Assembly (NCBI GenBank): GCA_017569285.1
Contig: CP069419.1
Coordinates: 62,001 to 126,000 of the forward strand
Direction of reading: 5' to 3'
Source of the DNA: Clostridiales bacterium
Lineage (GTDB): Bacteria > Bacillota > Clostridia > Christensenellales > Aristaeellaceae
DNA: 64,000 bases
Within the stretch, counting starts at the first letter, position 1. Every line of letters begins with the position of its first letter. This document shows positions 1-8,296 of this stretch, piece by piece. The notes beneath the pieces were generated by a model. It had not been told where the DNA came from, ran no database searches, and saw only the letters and a program-made list of their open reading frames with translations. Both the position numbers and the translations under genes were made by a program.

Positions 1-1332
1 ATCCAAGGCATTCATACCAAACGCGTAATGCCATTGAAGCAGCGCCGCTTTCCGCATATCTTCACGTCCGGTCAGCATATAATTCAGGATCATGGAAACG
101 GCATTTGCCATAATCGGCAAGATACTGCCCCAGACATACTGATCCGGAGAAAGGGAAGTACCATATCCTGAAGCGGAAGACAATTTGAGTGCATTTTCAC
201 TCTGCCGGAGAAAATCTGATTTCAGCCGGGAATAAAGAATGCTGCCGGATTTTTCGCGCATATCAAACAGGCAGCACAAGGCTCCCATTCCGCCGACATC
301 CGACCATCCGAACTGCGTCAGATTCTGTCCGCTGCGATAAAGGTTTTCAGCAGCTTCCCGGAAATCCATGTCACCGGTGGCTGCAAATAGTTCACAGGCG
401 GCCCAAAAACGATCATCTGAATCAGTTTTTTCCCCGTACCATCCGGTCCGGACCCCCTCTGGATTCCGAAACGGAATGAAATCCGGGTTCGCTTCCAGCC
501 ATGTCCATCCTTTGAGAGCCGCCGCAAGCGCCCTGCCGGAAAAATCAATATCAAAATCGGCATAAACCCGAGAAGCAAGTGCAAGGCATGCGGAAGCGGC
601 TGCCGTAGCACAATGCGAGACCGGCATGAGGTATTCTGGATCGGTATCATCGTGCGGCATGATAAACGGAGCAAAATGATCCTTGGTCAGTTTGTGGTAA
701 AAAGCACCATCCGGACGCTGCATCTGCAGAATCCAGTCCAGCTCATACCGGGCCTCATTCAAAACGTCCGGAATACCGTTTCCTGATTCCGGAATATTCA
801 GAGAACCGGAAAAGCTGGCCGGAAACAGCTTCCAGGCGTACAGCAGATGACCAACTGTAACAGCTCCGGGACCAACATATTTGCCGTAATCACCGGCATC
901 ATGCCAGCCTCCGGTAATCCGACGGATTCTTTCACGGTTTTCCCATTCTGCTGCAGGCGCCGTGTGGCAAGCAGGATGTGCATATACTCCGGCATACTCT
1001 TTCTTCAGTTCACATCCGCAGCGCTGGAAATAGAATCCTTTGACCATCATATCAACGACAGGCTGCCATGGATTCTTCAAAACCGAGATCTTTCTGACAA
1101 ATCCATTATTTTCAAGTGTATAGCAGCCTTCAGGCAGAATCCCAAGGTCCAGGACTGAAACCGGATCTCCGGACGAATGATCAATCGGTGACGGCATTTG
1201 ATGCAATTCCCGCAGCAATCTGCCGGAGCCATCGGTCAGCCGGACCGTACCTTCACCCAGAAATGCGATATATACCGGCATTCCGGCCGCATATCCGGTC
1301 TGGTTTATCCGAAAAACAGGATGGTTATTCAT
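1..1332 (-). CDS. glycoside hydrolase family 9 (endoglucanase-type), 3' end cut by window edge
   Basis: The open frame runs 444 codons from ATG to the left edge without a stop, so the C-terminus is missing. Residues 1-90 look like the Ig-like N-terminal domain of GH9 cellulases (starting HPVFRINQTGYA). The (alpha/alpha)6 catalytic domain follows, with the signature GGWHDAGDYGKYV at 141-153; its aspartates activate the water in this inverting family. The catalytic acid glutamate normally lies near the C-terminus and is off the window. There is no signal peptide, so the enzyme probably acts on imported oligosaccharides in the cytoplasm. GGAGTGA precedes the start, and the gene lies 13 bp behind the GH10 gene, so the two are probably cotranscribed. 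Beta-glucan or xylo-oligosaccharide specificity cannot be read from the sequence. Confidence 0.9.
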   Translation of the reverse strand, partial: MNNHPVFRINQTGYAAGMPVYIAFLGEGTVRLTDGSGRLLRELHQMPSPIDHSSGDPVSVLDLGILPEGCYTLENNGFVRKISVLKNPWQPVVDMMVKGFYFQRCGCELKKEYAGVYAHPACHTAPAAEWENRERIRRITGGWHDAGDYGKYVGPGAVTVGHLLYAWKLFPASFSGSLNIPESGNGIPDVLNEARYELDWILQMQRPDGAFYHKLTKDHFAPFIMPHDDTDPEYLMPVSHCATAAASACLALASRVYADFDIDFSGRALAAALKGWTWLEANPDFIPFRNPEGVRTGWYGEKTDSDDRFWAACELFAATGDMDFREAAENLYRSGQNLTQFGWSDVGGMGALCCLFDMREKSGSILYSRLKSDFLRQSENALKLSSASGYGTSLSPDQYVWGSILPIMANAVSMILNYMLTGREDMRKAALLQWHYAFGMNALD

Positions 1333-1345
1333 TGAAATCACTCCA

Positions 1346-2566
1346 CTACCGGTCAAGGCTCAGTTTCATGCTGACAGGAGCATCCAGCGTAAAGCAGGCA
1401 GATGCATCTCCGTCTGAAACACTATAATTTCCTTTATAGCCGGTGAAAGTAATATACCCGTTTTCATCAGTAATCAGCACGTTATGGGTTTCCCACTCAC
1501 CATGGATCAGTTCATGCAGTGCATAATAGGACGGTTTTTCCCGGTTATCCAAATATACAAAACCGGAAGGAGCATTCAGCCAGCATCCATCATTAAAATC
1601 CCATGTTGTGACTGCTTCCACAAGCGGATGGGCAAAGAGCACAGAATACATTTCGGTTATTTCACGGGCCTGACGCTCTTCACCTTCCGGTGTACTTGGC
1701 CATGTGTCAACCTGCCAGTCATTCAGGTCAACAATATGTGCCGGCATGATTTCACCGGAAACAAGCGTGTTTTCCGTAAAATGAATCGGAAGCCCAAACC
1801 GGGAAAACCTCTCCAGAACATTGTTCAGTTTTTCAAGTCCCCAGTAGCCCTGGTGCTGATGGCTCTGAATGCCGATGGCGCTGATCGGAACACCGGCTTC
1901 CAGGAGACCTTCCAGAAGGATTTCATATGAAACGCTTGTGTTGAAATCATTGATCAGGAGAGTTGCATCCGGATTGGTTTCCTTCGCGGCAGCAAAAACT
2001 TCCTTTACCAGGCGAATCCGTCCCAAATCCTTGCATATCCGTGTGATTGCATTATCATAACGGTCAAAAACCGGCATAATAACTACTTCATTGATTACAT
2101 CCCACATATCCACAACACCCTTGTACAGGGAGACATCCCGCCTGATCCGCTCCAGCTGACGGCGAAGGATTTCTTCGTTACTGTACTGCATAAGCCATGG
2201 CGCGCATGCAGTATGCCAGCAGAGGGGATGGCCTTTTACACGAACACCCTGTTCCTGCAGCCAGCGGGCTGCCGCCATTGTTTCGGGATACGCGGTTGTG
2301 CCTTCCGACGGCTCATATCGACCCCAGTAAAACGGCAGGGTTCCATAATTGAAAAGAGCCAGCCATTTGTTCATTCGCTCTGTCAGAAAAGCCTTTTTTT
2401 CAGGATCCTGTGTTTTCATTAAAGCAACAGAATCAAAGGCACCGCAGCCAAACAAAAACTGATGTGAGGTCTGGTTCACCTGAAACCGGCGTCCGGAAGC
2501 CGGAGTGCCGTCCGGATTCAGTATTTGGATTTTGGCTTCTGATTTACGATGCATCAGTTGATCCAT
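1346..2566 (-). CDS. GH10 endo-1,4-beta-xylanase, cytoplasmic form
   Basis: This is a 406-residue single-domain protein. The GH10 (beta/alpha)8 motifs are clear: KGHPLCWHT near 111-119, WDVINE with acid/base Glu160, and IHFTEN with nucleophile Glu265. Retaining hydrolysis of beta-1,4-xylan or xylo-oligosaccharides is the family reaction. No signal peptide is present, as in intracellular xylanases that process imported oligomers. I chose the ATG at 2566 because AAAGGAG lies just upstream; an in-frame start eight codons earlier has no ribosome site. The last ~45 residues after the barrel may form a small beta extension. It is the first gene of an operon with the GH9 gene, behind its own promoter. 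Confidence 0.93.
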   Translation of the reverse strand: MDQLMHRKSEAKIQILNPDGTPASGRRFQVNQTSHQFLFGCGAFDSVALMKTQDPEKKAFLTERMNKWLALFNYGTLPFYWGRYEPSEGTTAYPETMAAARWLQEQGVRVKGHPLCWHTACAPWLMQYSNEEILRRQLERIRRDVSLYKGVVDMWDVINEVVIMPVFDRYDNAITRICKDLGRIRLVKEVFAAAKETNPDATLLINDFNTSVSYEILLEGLLEAGVPISAIGIQSHQHQGYWGLEKLNNVLERFSRFGLPIHFTENTLVSGEIMPAHIVDLNDWQVDTWPSTPEGEERQAREITEMYSVLFAHPLVEAVTTWDFNDGCWLNAPSGFVYLDNREKPSYYALHELIHGEWETHNVLITDENGYITFTGYKGNYSVSDGDASACFTLDAPVSMKLSLDR

Positions 2567-2602
2567 GGATATGCTCCTTTCAATATACACTTGTTTTATA
2601 AT

Positions 2603-2633
2603 ATTCTATTATTTAAAGTTTACTCTAAGTCAA
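2603..2633 (-). promoter_or_regulatory. candidate promoter for the GH10-GH9 operon
   Basis: On the minus strand TTGACT and TAGAAT are separated by 19 bp, about 40 bp upstream of the GH10 start, in a very A+T-rich stretch. The spacing is slightly long, so the exact -10 is uncertain. Confidence 0.45.
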
Positions 2634-2705
2634 TATTATTACAAAAAAAGATAAATAAAACTTCATTCTCCTGCGTTTTCCGGAAGATGTAAGCTGGATT
2701 AAGGA

Positions 2706-2741
2706 AAATAAAAACTCCCGCATTTAAGCGGAAGTTTTTAT
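2706..2741 (-). terminator. second copy of the tRNA-Trp terminator
   Basis: A hairpin with stem AACTTCCGC/GCGGGAGTT flanked by A and T runs. It differs by one base from the terminator directly behind tRNA-Trp and belongs to the 58-bp direct repeat described separately. Confidence 0.7.
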
Positions 2742-2763
2742 TTGGCAGGGGCAGAAGGATTCG
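2742..2763 (-). pseudogene. tRNA-Trp 3'-end remnant
   Basis: The last 22 nt match the 3' end of the intact tRNA-Trp (part of the T arm, the acceptor 3' strand, G and CCA) and run straight into a terminator copy. No D arm, anticodon arm or acceptor 5' strand precedes it. Between this remnant and the first terminator, at 2764-2848, is an 85-bp stretch with nested inverted repeats (GGGCCGG/CCGGCCC outside, GACAGCAC/GTGCTGTC inside) and no gene. Confidence 0.75.
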
Positions 2764-2848
2764 CCTTTTCTGCGGAAAAGCTGGGCCGGCTCTGACAGCA
2801 CACTGTGCTGTCTTCACTACCGGCCCGTTCGAATCCTCTATTCTATGC

Positions 2849-2886
2849 AAATAAAAACTCCCGCATATAAGCGGAAGTTTTTATTT
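2849..2886 (-). terminator. terminator of tRNA-Trp
   Basis: The hairpin begins where the tRNA ends, with stem AACTTCCGC/GCGGGAGTT and a following T-rich run on the minus strand. Confidence 0.8.
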
Positions 2887-2959
2887 GGCAGGGGCAGAAG
2901 GATTCGAACCCTCAACAAAGGTTTTGGAGACCCACGTGTTACCATTACACCATGCCCCT
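2886..2959 (-). tRNA. tRNA-Trp (anticodon CCA)
   Basis: The 74-nt gene folds as a cloverleaf: acceptor AGGGGCA/TGCCCCT, loop CTCCAAA with anticodon CCA, T arm GGTTCGAATCC, discriminator G and an encoded CCA end. It closely resembles the Bacillus-type tRNA-Trp as I remember it. A strong promoter precedes it and a hairpin terminator follows directly. Confidence 0.95.
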
Positions 2960-2974
2960 AATCGCAACGGTGAG

Positions 2975-3004
2975 ATTATACGAAAACTTTACGGGTTTTG
3001 TCAA
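2975..3004 (-). promoter_or_regulatory. tRNA-Trp promoter
   Basis: Consensus TTGACA and TATAAT on the minus strand are separated by 18 bp, with the -10 ending 15 bp before the mature tRNA. Confidence 0.85.
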
Positions 3005-3027
3005 GCCAAAAATGCATTATTTGGTAT

Positions 3028-3915
3028 TTAAAGTTCAAGGTTATGAAACTGATGCAGCTGCTTTCGATACCTGCTTGGGGAGATTCCTGCTATTTTCGTG
3101 AACGCGCGAAGGAAATTGGAATAATCACTGAAGCCGCACTGGAAAGCAATACTGTTCAGGCTTTCATCTCCAAGCATCTGCTGACGTGCGAGCATTACAC
3201 GCCGGTAGAGGATATAATTATATACACTGCGGTTTGTAAAACGTGTAAACTCATGTGAAAGGTAGGAAGGACTTACATTGAACATTTTTGCAAGTTCATT
3301 GACATTCAGCTGTTCGGTATAATGGTTGTTGATGTGGGTCAGAACATCCTGAATTATACTGTTTGTCAGAGGTTCGCTTTCGGCCGGTGCGGCAGCGCCC
3401 AGCACGTCGCAAATCATCGCGAGGGCTTTCATCATCAGGGAATAATCCTGAAAGCGATGGACCGGATCTTCCGAAATCAGCTCCTGAGACTGCAGCTGAC
3501 GAACCAGGCTGCAGAATTCATGTGCAACATTCTGAGGAAGTTCATATGTATATCGGCCGTGTGCTGCATGGGAACGGAAAAACTGATCCAGATCCAGCAG
3601 ATTACAGCCCAGATTGCGAAGAACTTCCGGGGAAATGTTCAGATATGCACGTTCATAATTGTGCATTTCCCCGATGCAGTTCAGGCCATGCATAAAAAAT
3701 GGAGGAAGAATGAACAGCTGATTCGGCTTCAGCGCATACAGATGGCTGTCCACACCCATAAACTGTCCGCCGCCCAGATGTATATAAAACTCAAAATAGT
3801 CATGACAATGGTATTGTGTCACAGACATACTTTCACTGAATTCATAATGAGCTTCATAACCGTTGGGATTTTGGGACATCGGGGTAAAGGAAGGCTGAAA
3901 ATTCAGATCTTTCAT
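3028..3915 (-). CDS. AraC-family transcriptional regulator with cupin sensor domain
   Basis: A 295-residue protein of normal AraC length. The N-terminal half has the cupin-like arrangement of sugar-sensing AraC proteins (QYHCHDYFEFYIHLGGG near 34-50, then LPPFFMHGL). The last ~100 residues hold two helix-turn-helix motifs ending in the typical segment around IAFQCGFSDYSNFLRAFTK and GISPSRYRK. AGGAGT lies six bases before ATG. It is transcribed away from three sugar-type oxidoreductase genes and toward the GH10/GH9 genes, so it probably controls one or both sets in response to a plant sugar. The divergent gap (3916-4037) contains TTTCGAAA and A-rich inverted stretches but no site I can assign. 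Confidence 0.92.
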   Translation of the reverse strand: MKDLNFQPSFTPMSQNPNGYEAHYEFSESMSVTQYHCHDYFEFYIHLGGGQFMGVDSHLYALKPNQLFILPPFFMHGLNCIGEMHNYERAYLNISPEVLRNLGCNLLDLDQFFRSHAAHGRYTYELPQNVAHEFCSLVRQLQSQELISEDPVHRFQDYSLMMKALAMICDVLGAAAPAESEPLTNSIIQDVLTHINNHYTEQLNVNELAKMFNVSPSYLSHEFTRFTNRSVYNYILYRRVMLARQQMLGDESLNSIAFQCGFSDYSNFLRAFTKIAGISPSRYRKQLHQFHNLEL

Positions 3916-4037
3916 TTTTTACTCCTGAACATATGCAGAAATCACATGTTTTTTCAGCAACATTTAATATGGCGTTTCGAAAAAACGAATGATATCATGA
4001 GGTCAGAAAAAGAAACTGCATAAAGCGAGGTGATTCC

Positions 4038-5207
4038 ATGATCAGGGTTGCAGTAGTCGGGACCGGCGGTATTTCCCATGCTCATATCCACGCGTGGATG
4101 AAATTCCCTGAACGTTGTAAAATCGTTGCTCTGGTTGATATTATCCCCGGAAAGGCGCAGCGTGTCAAGGAACAATATCATCTGGACGCAGATGTATATT
4201 TGGATCATCATGACATTCTGAATCTTGATATTGACGTTGTTGACGTTTGCACACCCCCATTTTCTCATGCAGAAATCAGCATTAATGCACTACAATCTGG
4301 CAAGAATGTAGTATGTGAAAAACCCATGGCAGCATCCCTGCAGGAATGTGATGAAATGCTGAAAGCACGTGATTTAAGCGGCAAAAGGCTGTCGATCATC
4401 GCACAAAACCGTTTCAGGGAACCGATCCGAAACCTGAAAGCCCTTCTGGACAGCGGGATTGCCGGTAATATAAGGGCAGCCCAGATCAATTCTTTCTGGT
4501 TCCGCGGTCATTCCTATTATGATCTCTGGTGGCGCGGAACATGGGAAAAGGAAGGCGGCGGATGTACCCTGAATCACGCGGTGCATCATATCGATATGCT
4601 TGGCTGGATGATGGGTCTTCCAGACAGGGTCACAAGCGTCCTGGCCAATACCGGGCATGATAACGCAGAAGTTGAGGATCTTTCTGTATCCATTCTGGAA
4701 TATCCACATGCCCTGGCTACCGTTACAGCTTCAGTCGTTCATCACGGTGAGGAGCAGGAACTTGAATTTCAATGCGAAAAAGCAAAAATATCCGCTCCGT
4801 ATGATGTTTTCGCTTCCATACCGCAGCCAAACGGTTTTCCGCTGAAGGAACCGGACGAAGAATTCCGCAAAAAGGCAGATGATTTCATTCGGAATCTTCC
4901 GCCGATTCCATATGAAATGCATGATGGACAACTCGAAAACGTCCTTTCTTCCCTGGAAAGCGGAAAAGATGTTGCCATCACAGGAGAAGACGGACGATGC
5001 ACCATTGAGCTGATCACAGCCATTTATAAAGCCGGTTCACTGCATCAGCCAGTTCAACTGCCCCTCAAGTCCGACGATCCGTTTTATACGGTTGACGGGA
5101 TCCGGCAAAATGTTCCACATTTTTATGAGAAAACCACATCAGTGATGGAACTTGACGGGAATATCACATTCGGGTCCGGTTTCAAAAAAGAGGAGAATCG
5201 AAAATGA
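4038..5207 (+). CDS. Gfo/Idh/MocA family oxidoreductase 1
   Basis: A 389-residue NAD(P)-dependent sugar dehydrogenase of the Gfo/Idh/MocA family. The N-terminal Rossmann domain starts VAVVGTGGISHAH and the dinucleotide-site lysine lies in CEKPMA. The C-terminal substrate domain has the typical GGGCTLNHAVHHIDMLGW segment with the catalytic-region histidines. GAGGTGATTCC precedes the ATG. It is the first of three adjacent family members, overlapping the next by 4 bp (ATGA). Likely substrates are cyclitols, uronic acids or keto-sugars; the sequence does not decide which. Confidence 0.9.
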   Translation: MIRVAVVGTGGISHAHIHAWMKFPERCKIVALVDIIPGKAQRVKEQYHLDADVYLDHHDILNLDIDVVDVCTPPFSHAEISINALQSGKNVVCEKPMAASLQECDEMLKARDLSGKRLSIIAQNRFREPIRNLKALLDSGIAGNIRAAQINSFWFRGHSYYDLWWRGTWEKEGGGCTLNHAVHHIDMLGWMMGLPDRVTSVLANTGHDNAEVEDLSVSILEYPHALATVTASVVHHGEEQELEFQCEKAKISAPYDVFASIPQPNGFPLKEPDEEFRKKADDFIRNLPPIPYEMHDGQLENVLSSLESGKDVAITGEDGRCTIELITAIYKAGSLHQPVQLPLKSDDPFYTVDGIRQNVPHFYEKTTSVMELDGNITFGSGFKKEENRK

Positions 5208-6280
5208 AAGTATCTGACGGAATGACGTATGCTCCGAAAGGGAAACCCAGTCCGGTTGTAAAAAAAGGAGAGTTCATATTCTCTGCAGTGCGCCTGGATC
5301 ATGGTCATATTTATGGTATGTGCAACGGACTGACTGAAGCTGGCGGATCAATCAAATATGTTTATGACAGGGATCCGAAAAAAGTGGAATCATTTCTGAA
5401 AGCATTTCCTGAAGCGAAGGCAGCACGAAGTGAAGAAGAAGCTTTGGACGATCCTGAAACCCAAATGATTGCGGGTGCTGCTGTCACCAGCGAACGATGT
5501 GCGCTCGGACTGCGCGCGATGGATGCCGGAAAGGATTATTTTACAGACAAAGCTCCCTTTACGACGATGGAGCAGTTGTGTTCAGCACGGGAAGCGGTTC
5601 GGCGGACCGGAAGAAAATATATGGTTTATTATGCCGAACGCCTTCATGATGAAGGATCGATTCTGGCCGGATATATCGCTCATTCCGGAGAAATCGGAAA
5701 AGTAATTTCAGTGACCGGATTCGGGCCTCACCGGCTCGGCGCATCCGGGAGGCCCGCCTGGTTTTTTGAAAGAGAAAAATACGGCGGAATCCTATGCGAT
5801 ATCGGCAGTCATCAGATTGAACAGTATCTTTTTTACGCCGGAGAAGAAGATGCAGATGTTGTTTCCAGCAGGATTGCCAATTTTGCCCATCCGGATTATC
5901 CTGAACTGGAAGATTTCGGTGACTGCAATCTTACCGGAAAGAACGGAACCGCCAATTATTTCCGCGTCGACTGGTTCACTCCTGACGGGCTGCGGACATG
6001 GGGTGACGGGAGAATGTTCATTGTCGGAACAGAAGGTTTTATCGAAGTCCGAAAATATGTAAACCTTGCTTCTGACCAAAATGGCGGATGCCACGTTTAT
6101 GTTGTCAACGGAAAAGGGGAACAGTATCTGAATGCATCCGGTGTTACCGGATATCCATTTTTCGGAGAACTGATTCTGGACTGCCTGAACCGCACAGAAA
6201 AAGCAATGACCCAGGAACATGCTTTCAAAGCAGCTGAATTATGCCTGAAAGCCCAGGCCGAGGCTGTACGGATCGGGTAA
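5204..6280 (+). CDS. Gfo/Idh/MocA family oxidoreductase 2 (divergent nucleotide site)
   Basis: A 358-residue relative of the preceding gene, translationally coupled to it. The C-terminal domain is recognisable (GGILCDIGSHQIEQYLFYAG). The N-terminus lacks a clean GxGxxG loop: the segment reads SAVRLDHGHIYGMCNG. The usual EKP lysine motif is replaced by TDKAPF. Members with this deviating start are often annotated only as Gfo/Idh/MocA-like, and cofactor use should not be assumed. AGGAGAATCGAAA precedes the ATG. Its place between two more standard paralogues suggests a subunit or a successive step in one pathway. Confidence 0.85.
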   Translation: MKVSDGMTYAPKGKPSPVVKKGEFIFSAVRLDHGHIYGMCNGLTEAGGSIKYVYDRDPKKVESFLKAFPEAKAARSEEEALDDPETQMIAGAAVTSERCALGLRAMDAGKDYFTDKAPFTTMEQLCSAREAVRRTGRKYMVYYAERLHDEGSILAGYIAHSGEIGKVISVTGFGPHRLGASGRPAWFFEREKYGGILCDIGSHQIEQYLFYAGEEDADVVSSRIANFAHPDYPELEDFGDCNLTGKNGTANYFRVDWFTPDGLRTWGDGRMFIVGTEGFIEVRKYVNLASDQNGGCHVYVVNGKGEQYLNASGVTGYPFFGELILDCLNRTEKAMTQEHAFKAAELCLKAQAEAVRIG

Positions 6281-6306
6281 TCAAAACGCAAATGGAAGTG
6301 CAGAAA

Positions 6307-7485
6307 ATGGAACAACAGAAGATCAGGCTGGGGATAATCGGAATCGGTAACATGGGCAGTGAGCACTGCCGGAATATTGCTGCCGGAAAATGTCCGGAGA
6401 TTGAAATTACAGCCGGTGCTGACCTGCGCGAAAGCAGAAGGGTATGGTTCCGGGAAAACATGACTGATTCTGCAGAAATATATGAAAGCGGAGAAGAACT
6501 GATCCGTAAAAGCAGTTGTGACGCAGTTCTGATCTGTGTCCCGCACTACGGCCATGAAAGCCTGTCCATTGCAGCCATGGAAAACGGAAAGCATGTTCTT
6601 TGTGAAAAGCCTGCAGCTGTTACAGCATCCGCTGCACGACATATGTGTGAAATCTCCGATCAGACCGGCAAAGTCCTTACTTTCATGTTCAATCAGAGAA
6701 CCAACTGTATTTACCGCGGGATTCATGACCTGCTGATATCCGGAAACTTCGGCAGGATCAAACGGATGAACTGGATCATTACAGACTGGTACAGAACTCA
6801 AAGATATTATGATTCAGGTTCATGGCGTGCCACATGGTCCGGTGAAGGCGGCGGTGTACTGCTTAATCAGTGCCCGCATCAGCTGGATCTGCTGATCTGG
6901 CTTTGCGGAATGCCGGATTCAGTTAATGCGGTCTGCCACGAAGGAAAATGGCATGATATCGAAGTGGAAGATGATGTCAGTGTGTATCTTGAATTTCCAG
7001 GCGGGGCAACCGGTATCTTTGTCGCGTCCACCGGTGACCTTCCCGGCACCAACCGTCTGGAAATAGACTGCGAAATGGGCAAAATAGTATGTGAAGACGG
7101 AATTACGCGTTTCTGGAAGCTTCCGAAGAATGAGCGTGATATCTGCTTTAGCAGTGACAATCCATGGTTCCGGATTGATCCAGATGCACAGATTCTGCGC
7201 AGTGACGGATTGAATCCGCAGCATGTTGGTGTGCTGAACGCATTTGCGGCCCATCTTCTTCACGGAGCATCGCTGACAGCAGAGAAAGAAGACGGCCTTC
7301 GCGAAATCATGCTGTCGAACGCAATTCATCTTTCAGGCTGGACCGGTAAAACGATCCGGATTCCTGCCAATGAAGATGAATTTAATCTCAGGCTGAAAGA
7401 AAAAATCGCCGGTTCCAGAATCAAAACCGGCGAAGATATTACTTATCAGACCAGCCATACCGGTACTGGAAGACAGGAATCCTGA
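6307..7485 (+). CDS. Gfo/Idh/MocA family oxidoreductase 3
   Basis: A 392-residue oxidoreductase with Rossmann loop GIIGIGNMGSEH, lysine motif CEKPAA and substrate-domain segment GGGVLLNQCPHQLDLLIW. I chose the ATG at 6307, just before the Rossmann strand, with GGAAGTG upstream. An in-frame ATG at 6292 is possible, and a still earlier start would overlap the previous gene without a ribosome site. It ends the three-gene cluster; the next gene is convergent. Redox conversion of a sugar or cyclitol is likely, possibly as an oxidation/reduction pair with its neighbours. Confidence 0.88.
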   Translation: MEQQKIRLGIIGIGNMGSEHCRNIAAGKCPEIEITAGADLRESRRVWFRENMTDSAEIYESGEELIRKSSCDAVLICVPHYGHESLSIAAMENGKHVLCEKPAAVTASAARHMCEISDQTGKVLTFMFNQRTNCIYRGIHDLLISGNFGRIKRMNWIITDWYRTQRYYDSGSWRATWSGEGGGVLLNQCPHQLDLLIWLCGMPDSVNAVCHEGKWHDIEVEDDVSVYLEFPGGATGIFVASTGDLPGTNRLEIDCEMGKIVCEDGITRFWKLPKNERDICFSSDNPWFRIDPDAQILRSDGLNPQHVGVLNAFAAHLLHGASLTAEKEDGLREIMLSNAIHLSGWTGKTIRIPANEDEFNLRLKEKIAGSRIKTGEDITYQTSHTGTGRQES

Positions 7486-7498
7486 AAATCAGAAAGAT

Positions 7499-8257
7499 TC
7501 ATTCAGGAAGATTTCGTGTCAGATCATACATCATAATACCGGCTGCCACTGCCACGTTCAGGGATTCGGCTTCACCGCGCATCGGAAGACGATATCTGTG
7601 AGTCGCAATCATTTTGACTTCATCCGAAACGCCATTTCCCTCATTGCCGACAATCAGGATCACAGGCTCCGTGATTGGCTTCCTGGAAAAGAAAGGTTCA
7701 CCGTCGAGCTGTGATGAAACAACAGCAAATCCCTTATCCCGGTATACTGCAAGCCTTGCGGCAAGCGAATCTGCAAATTCAATGCCCATATGAAAAATAC
7801 TGCCCATGGATGCGCGAAGAACTTTCGGAGAATAGACATCTGCGCAGTCAGGGCTGACCAGGATTCCATCAAATCCTGCCGCATCCGCCGTACGGATTAT
7901 GGTGCCGACATTTCCCGGATCCTGAAGTCCGTCCATGGCCAGAATCCTGGAACCGCCGGTACGGAGAGACTGAGCCCGGATTACCGCAGCAATTCCCTGG
8001 GGAGTTTTTGTGGAACAGACAGAATTGAAAACATGATCCGCAAGGTTGAAGCAAGGAATATCCGTCGGCAGCGGAAATAACGGATCAAAATCCTGCCGGA
8101 GAAGGACCGCATCCACAGGAAAACCTGATTTCAGCGCTTCTTCCACCATTTTTATGCCTTCCACAAGGAATTTGCCGGAAGCATCCCGGCTTTTTTTTTC
8201 GCTCAGCGAACGCCAGACAGCGACTTTCGGATTATGGAGTGATGTGATTGTTTCCAT
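7499..8257 (-). CDS. TrmH/SpoU-family RNA 2'-O-ribose methyltransferase
   Basis: A 252-residue SPOUT methyltransferase. The N-terminal ~85 residues form the RNA-binding domain (LVEGIKMVEEAL). The knot domain shows all three SpoU motifs: QDPGNVGTIIRTADAAGF, ILIVGNEGNGVS and LPMRGEAESLNVAVAAGI. It methylates a ribose 2'-OH in rRNA or tRNA with S-adenosylmethionine; the target base cannot be assigned. AGGTGATA precedes ATG. It is the last gene of a leftward run, 39 bp behind the giant gene, and is probably cotranscribed with it. Confidence 0.9.
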   Translation of the reverse strand: METITSLHNPKVAVWRSLSEKKSRDASGKFLVEGIKMVEEALKSGFPVDAVLLRQDFDPLFPLPTDIPCFNLADHVFNSVCSTKTPQGIAAVIRAQSLRTGGSRILAMDGLQDPGNVGTIIRTADAAGFDGILVSPDCADVYSPKVLRASMGSIFHMGIEFADSLAARLAVYRDKGFAVVSSQLDGEPFFSRKPITEPVILIVGNEGNGVSDEVKMIATHRYRLPMRGEAESLNVAVAAGIMMYDLTRNLPE

Positions 8258-8296
8258 TCATTATCACCTGTTTCATGAATGATATTCAATCCGGCA

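Noticed and set aside
2764-2848. Possible second tRNA because of GTTCGAATCC
   Set aside because: No acceptor, D or anticodon arms can be built around it.
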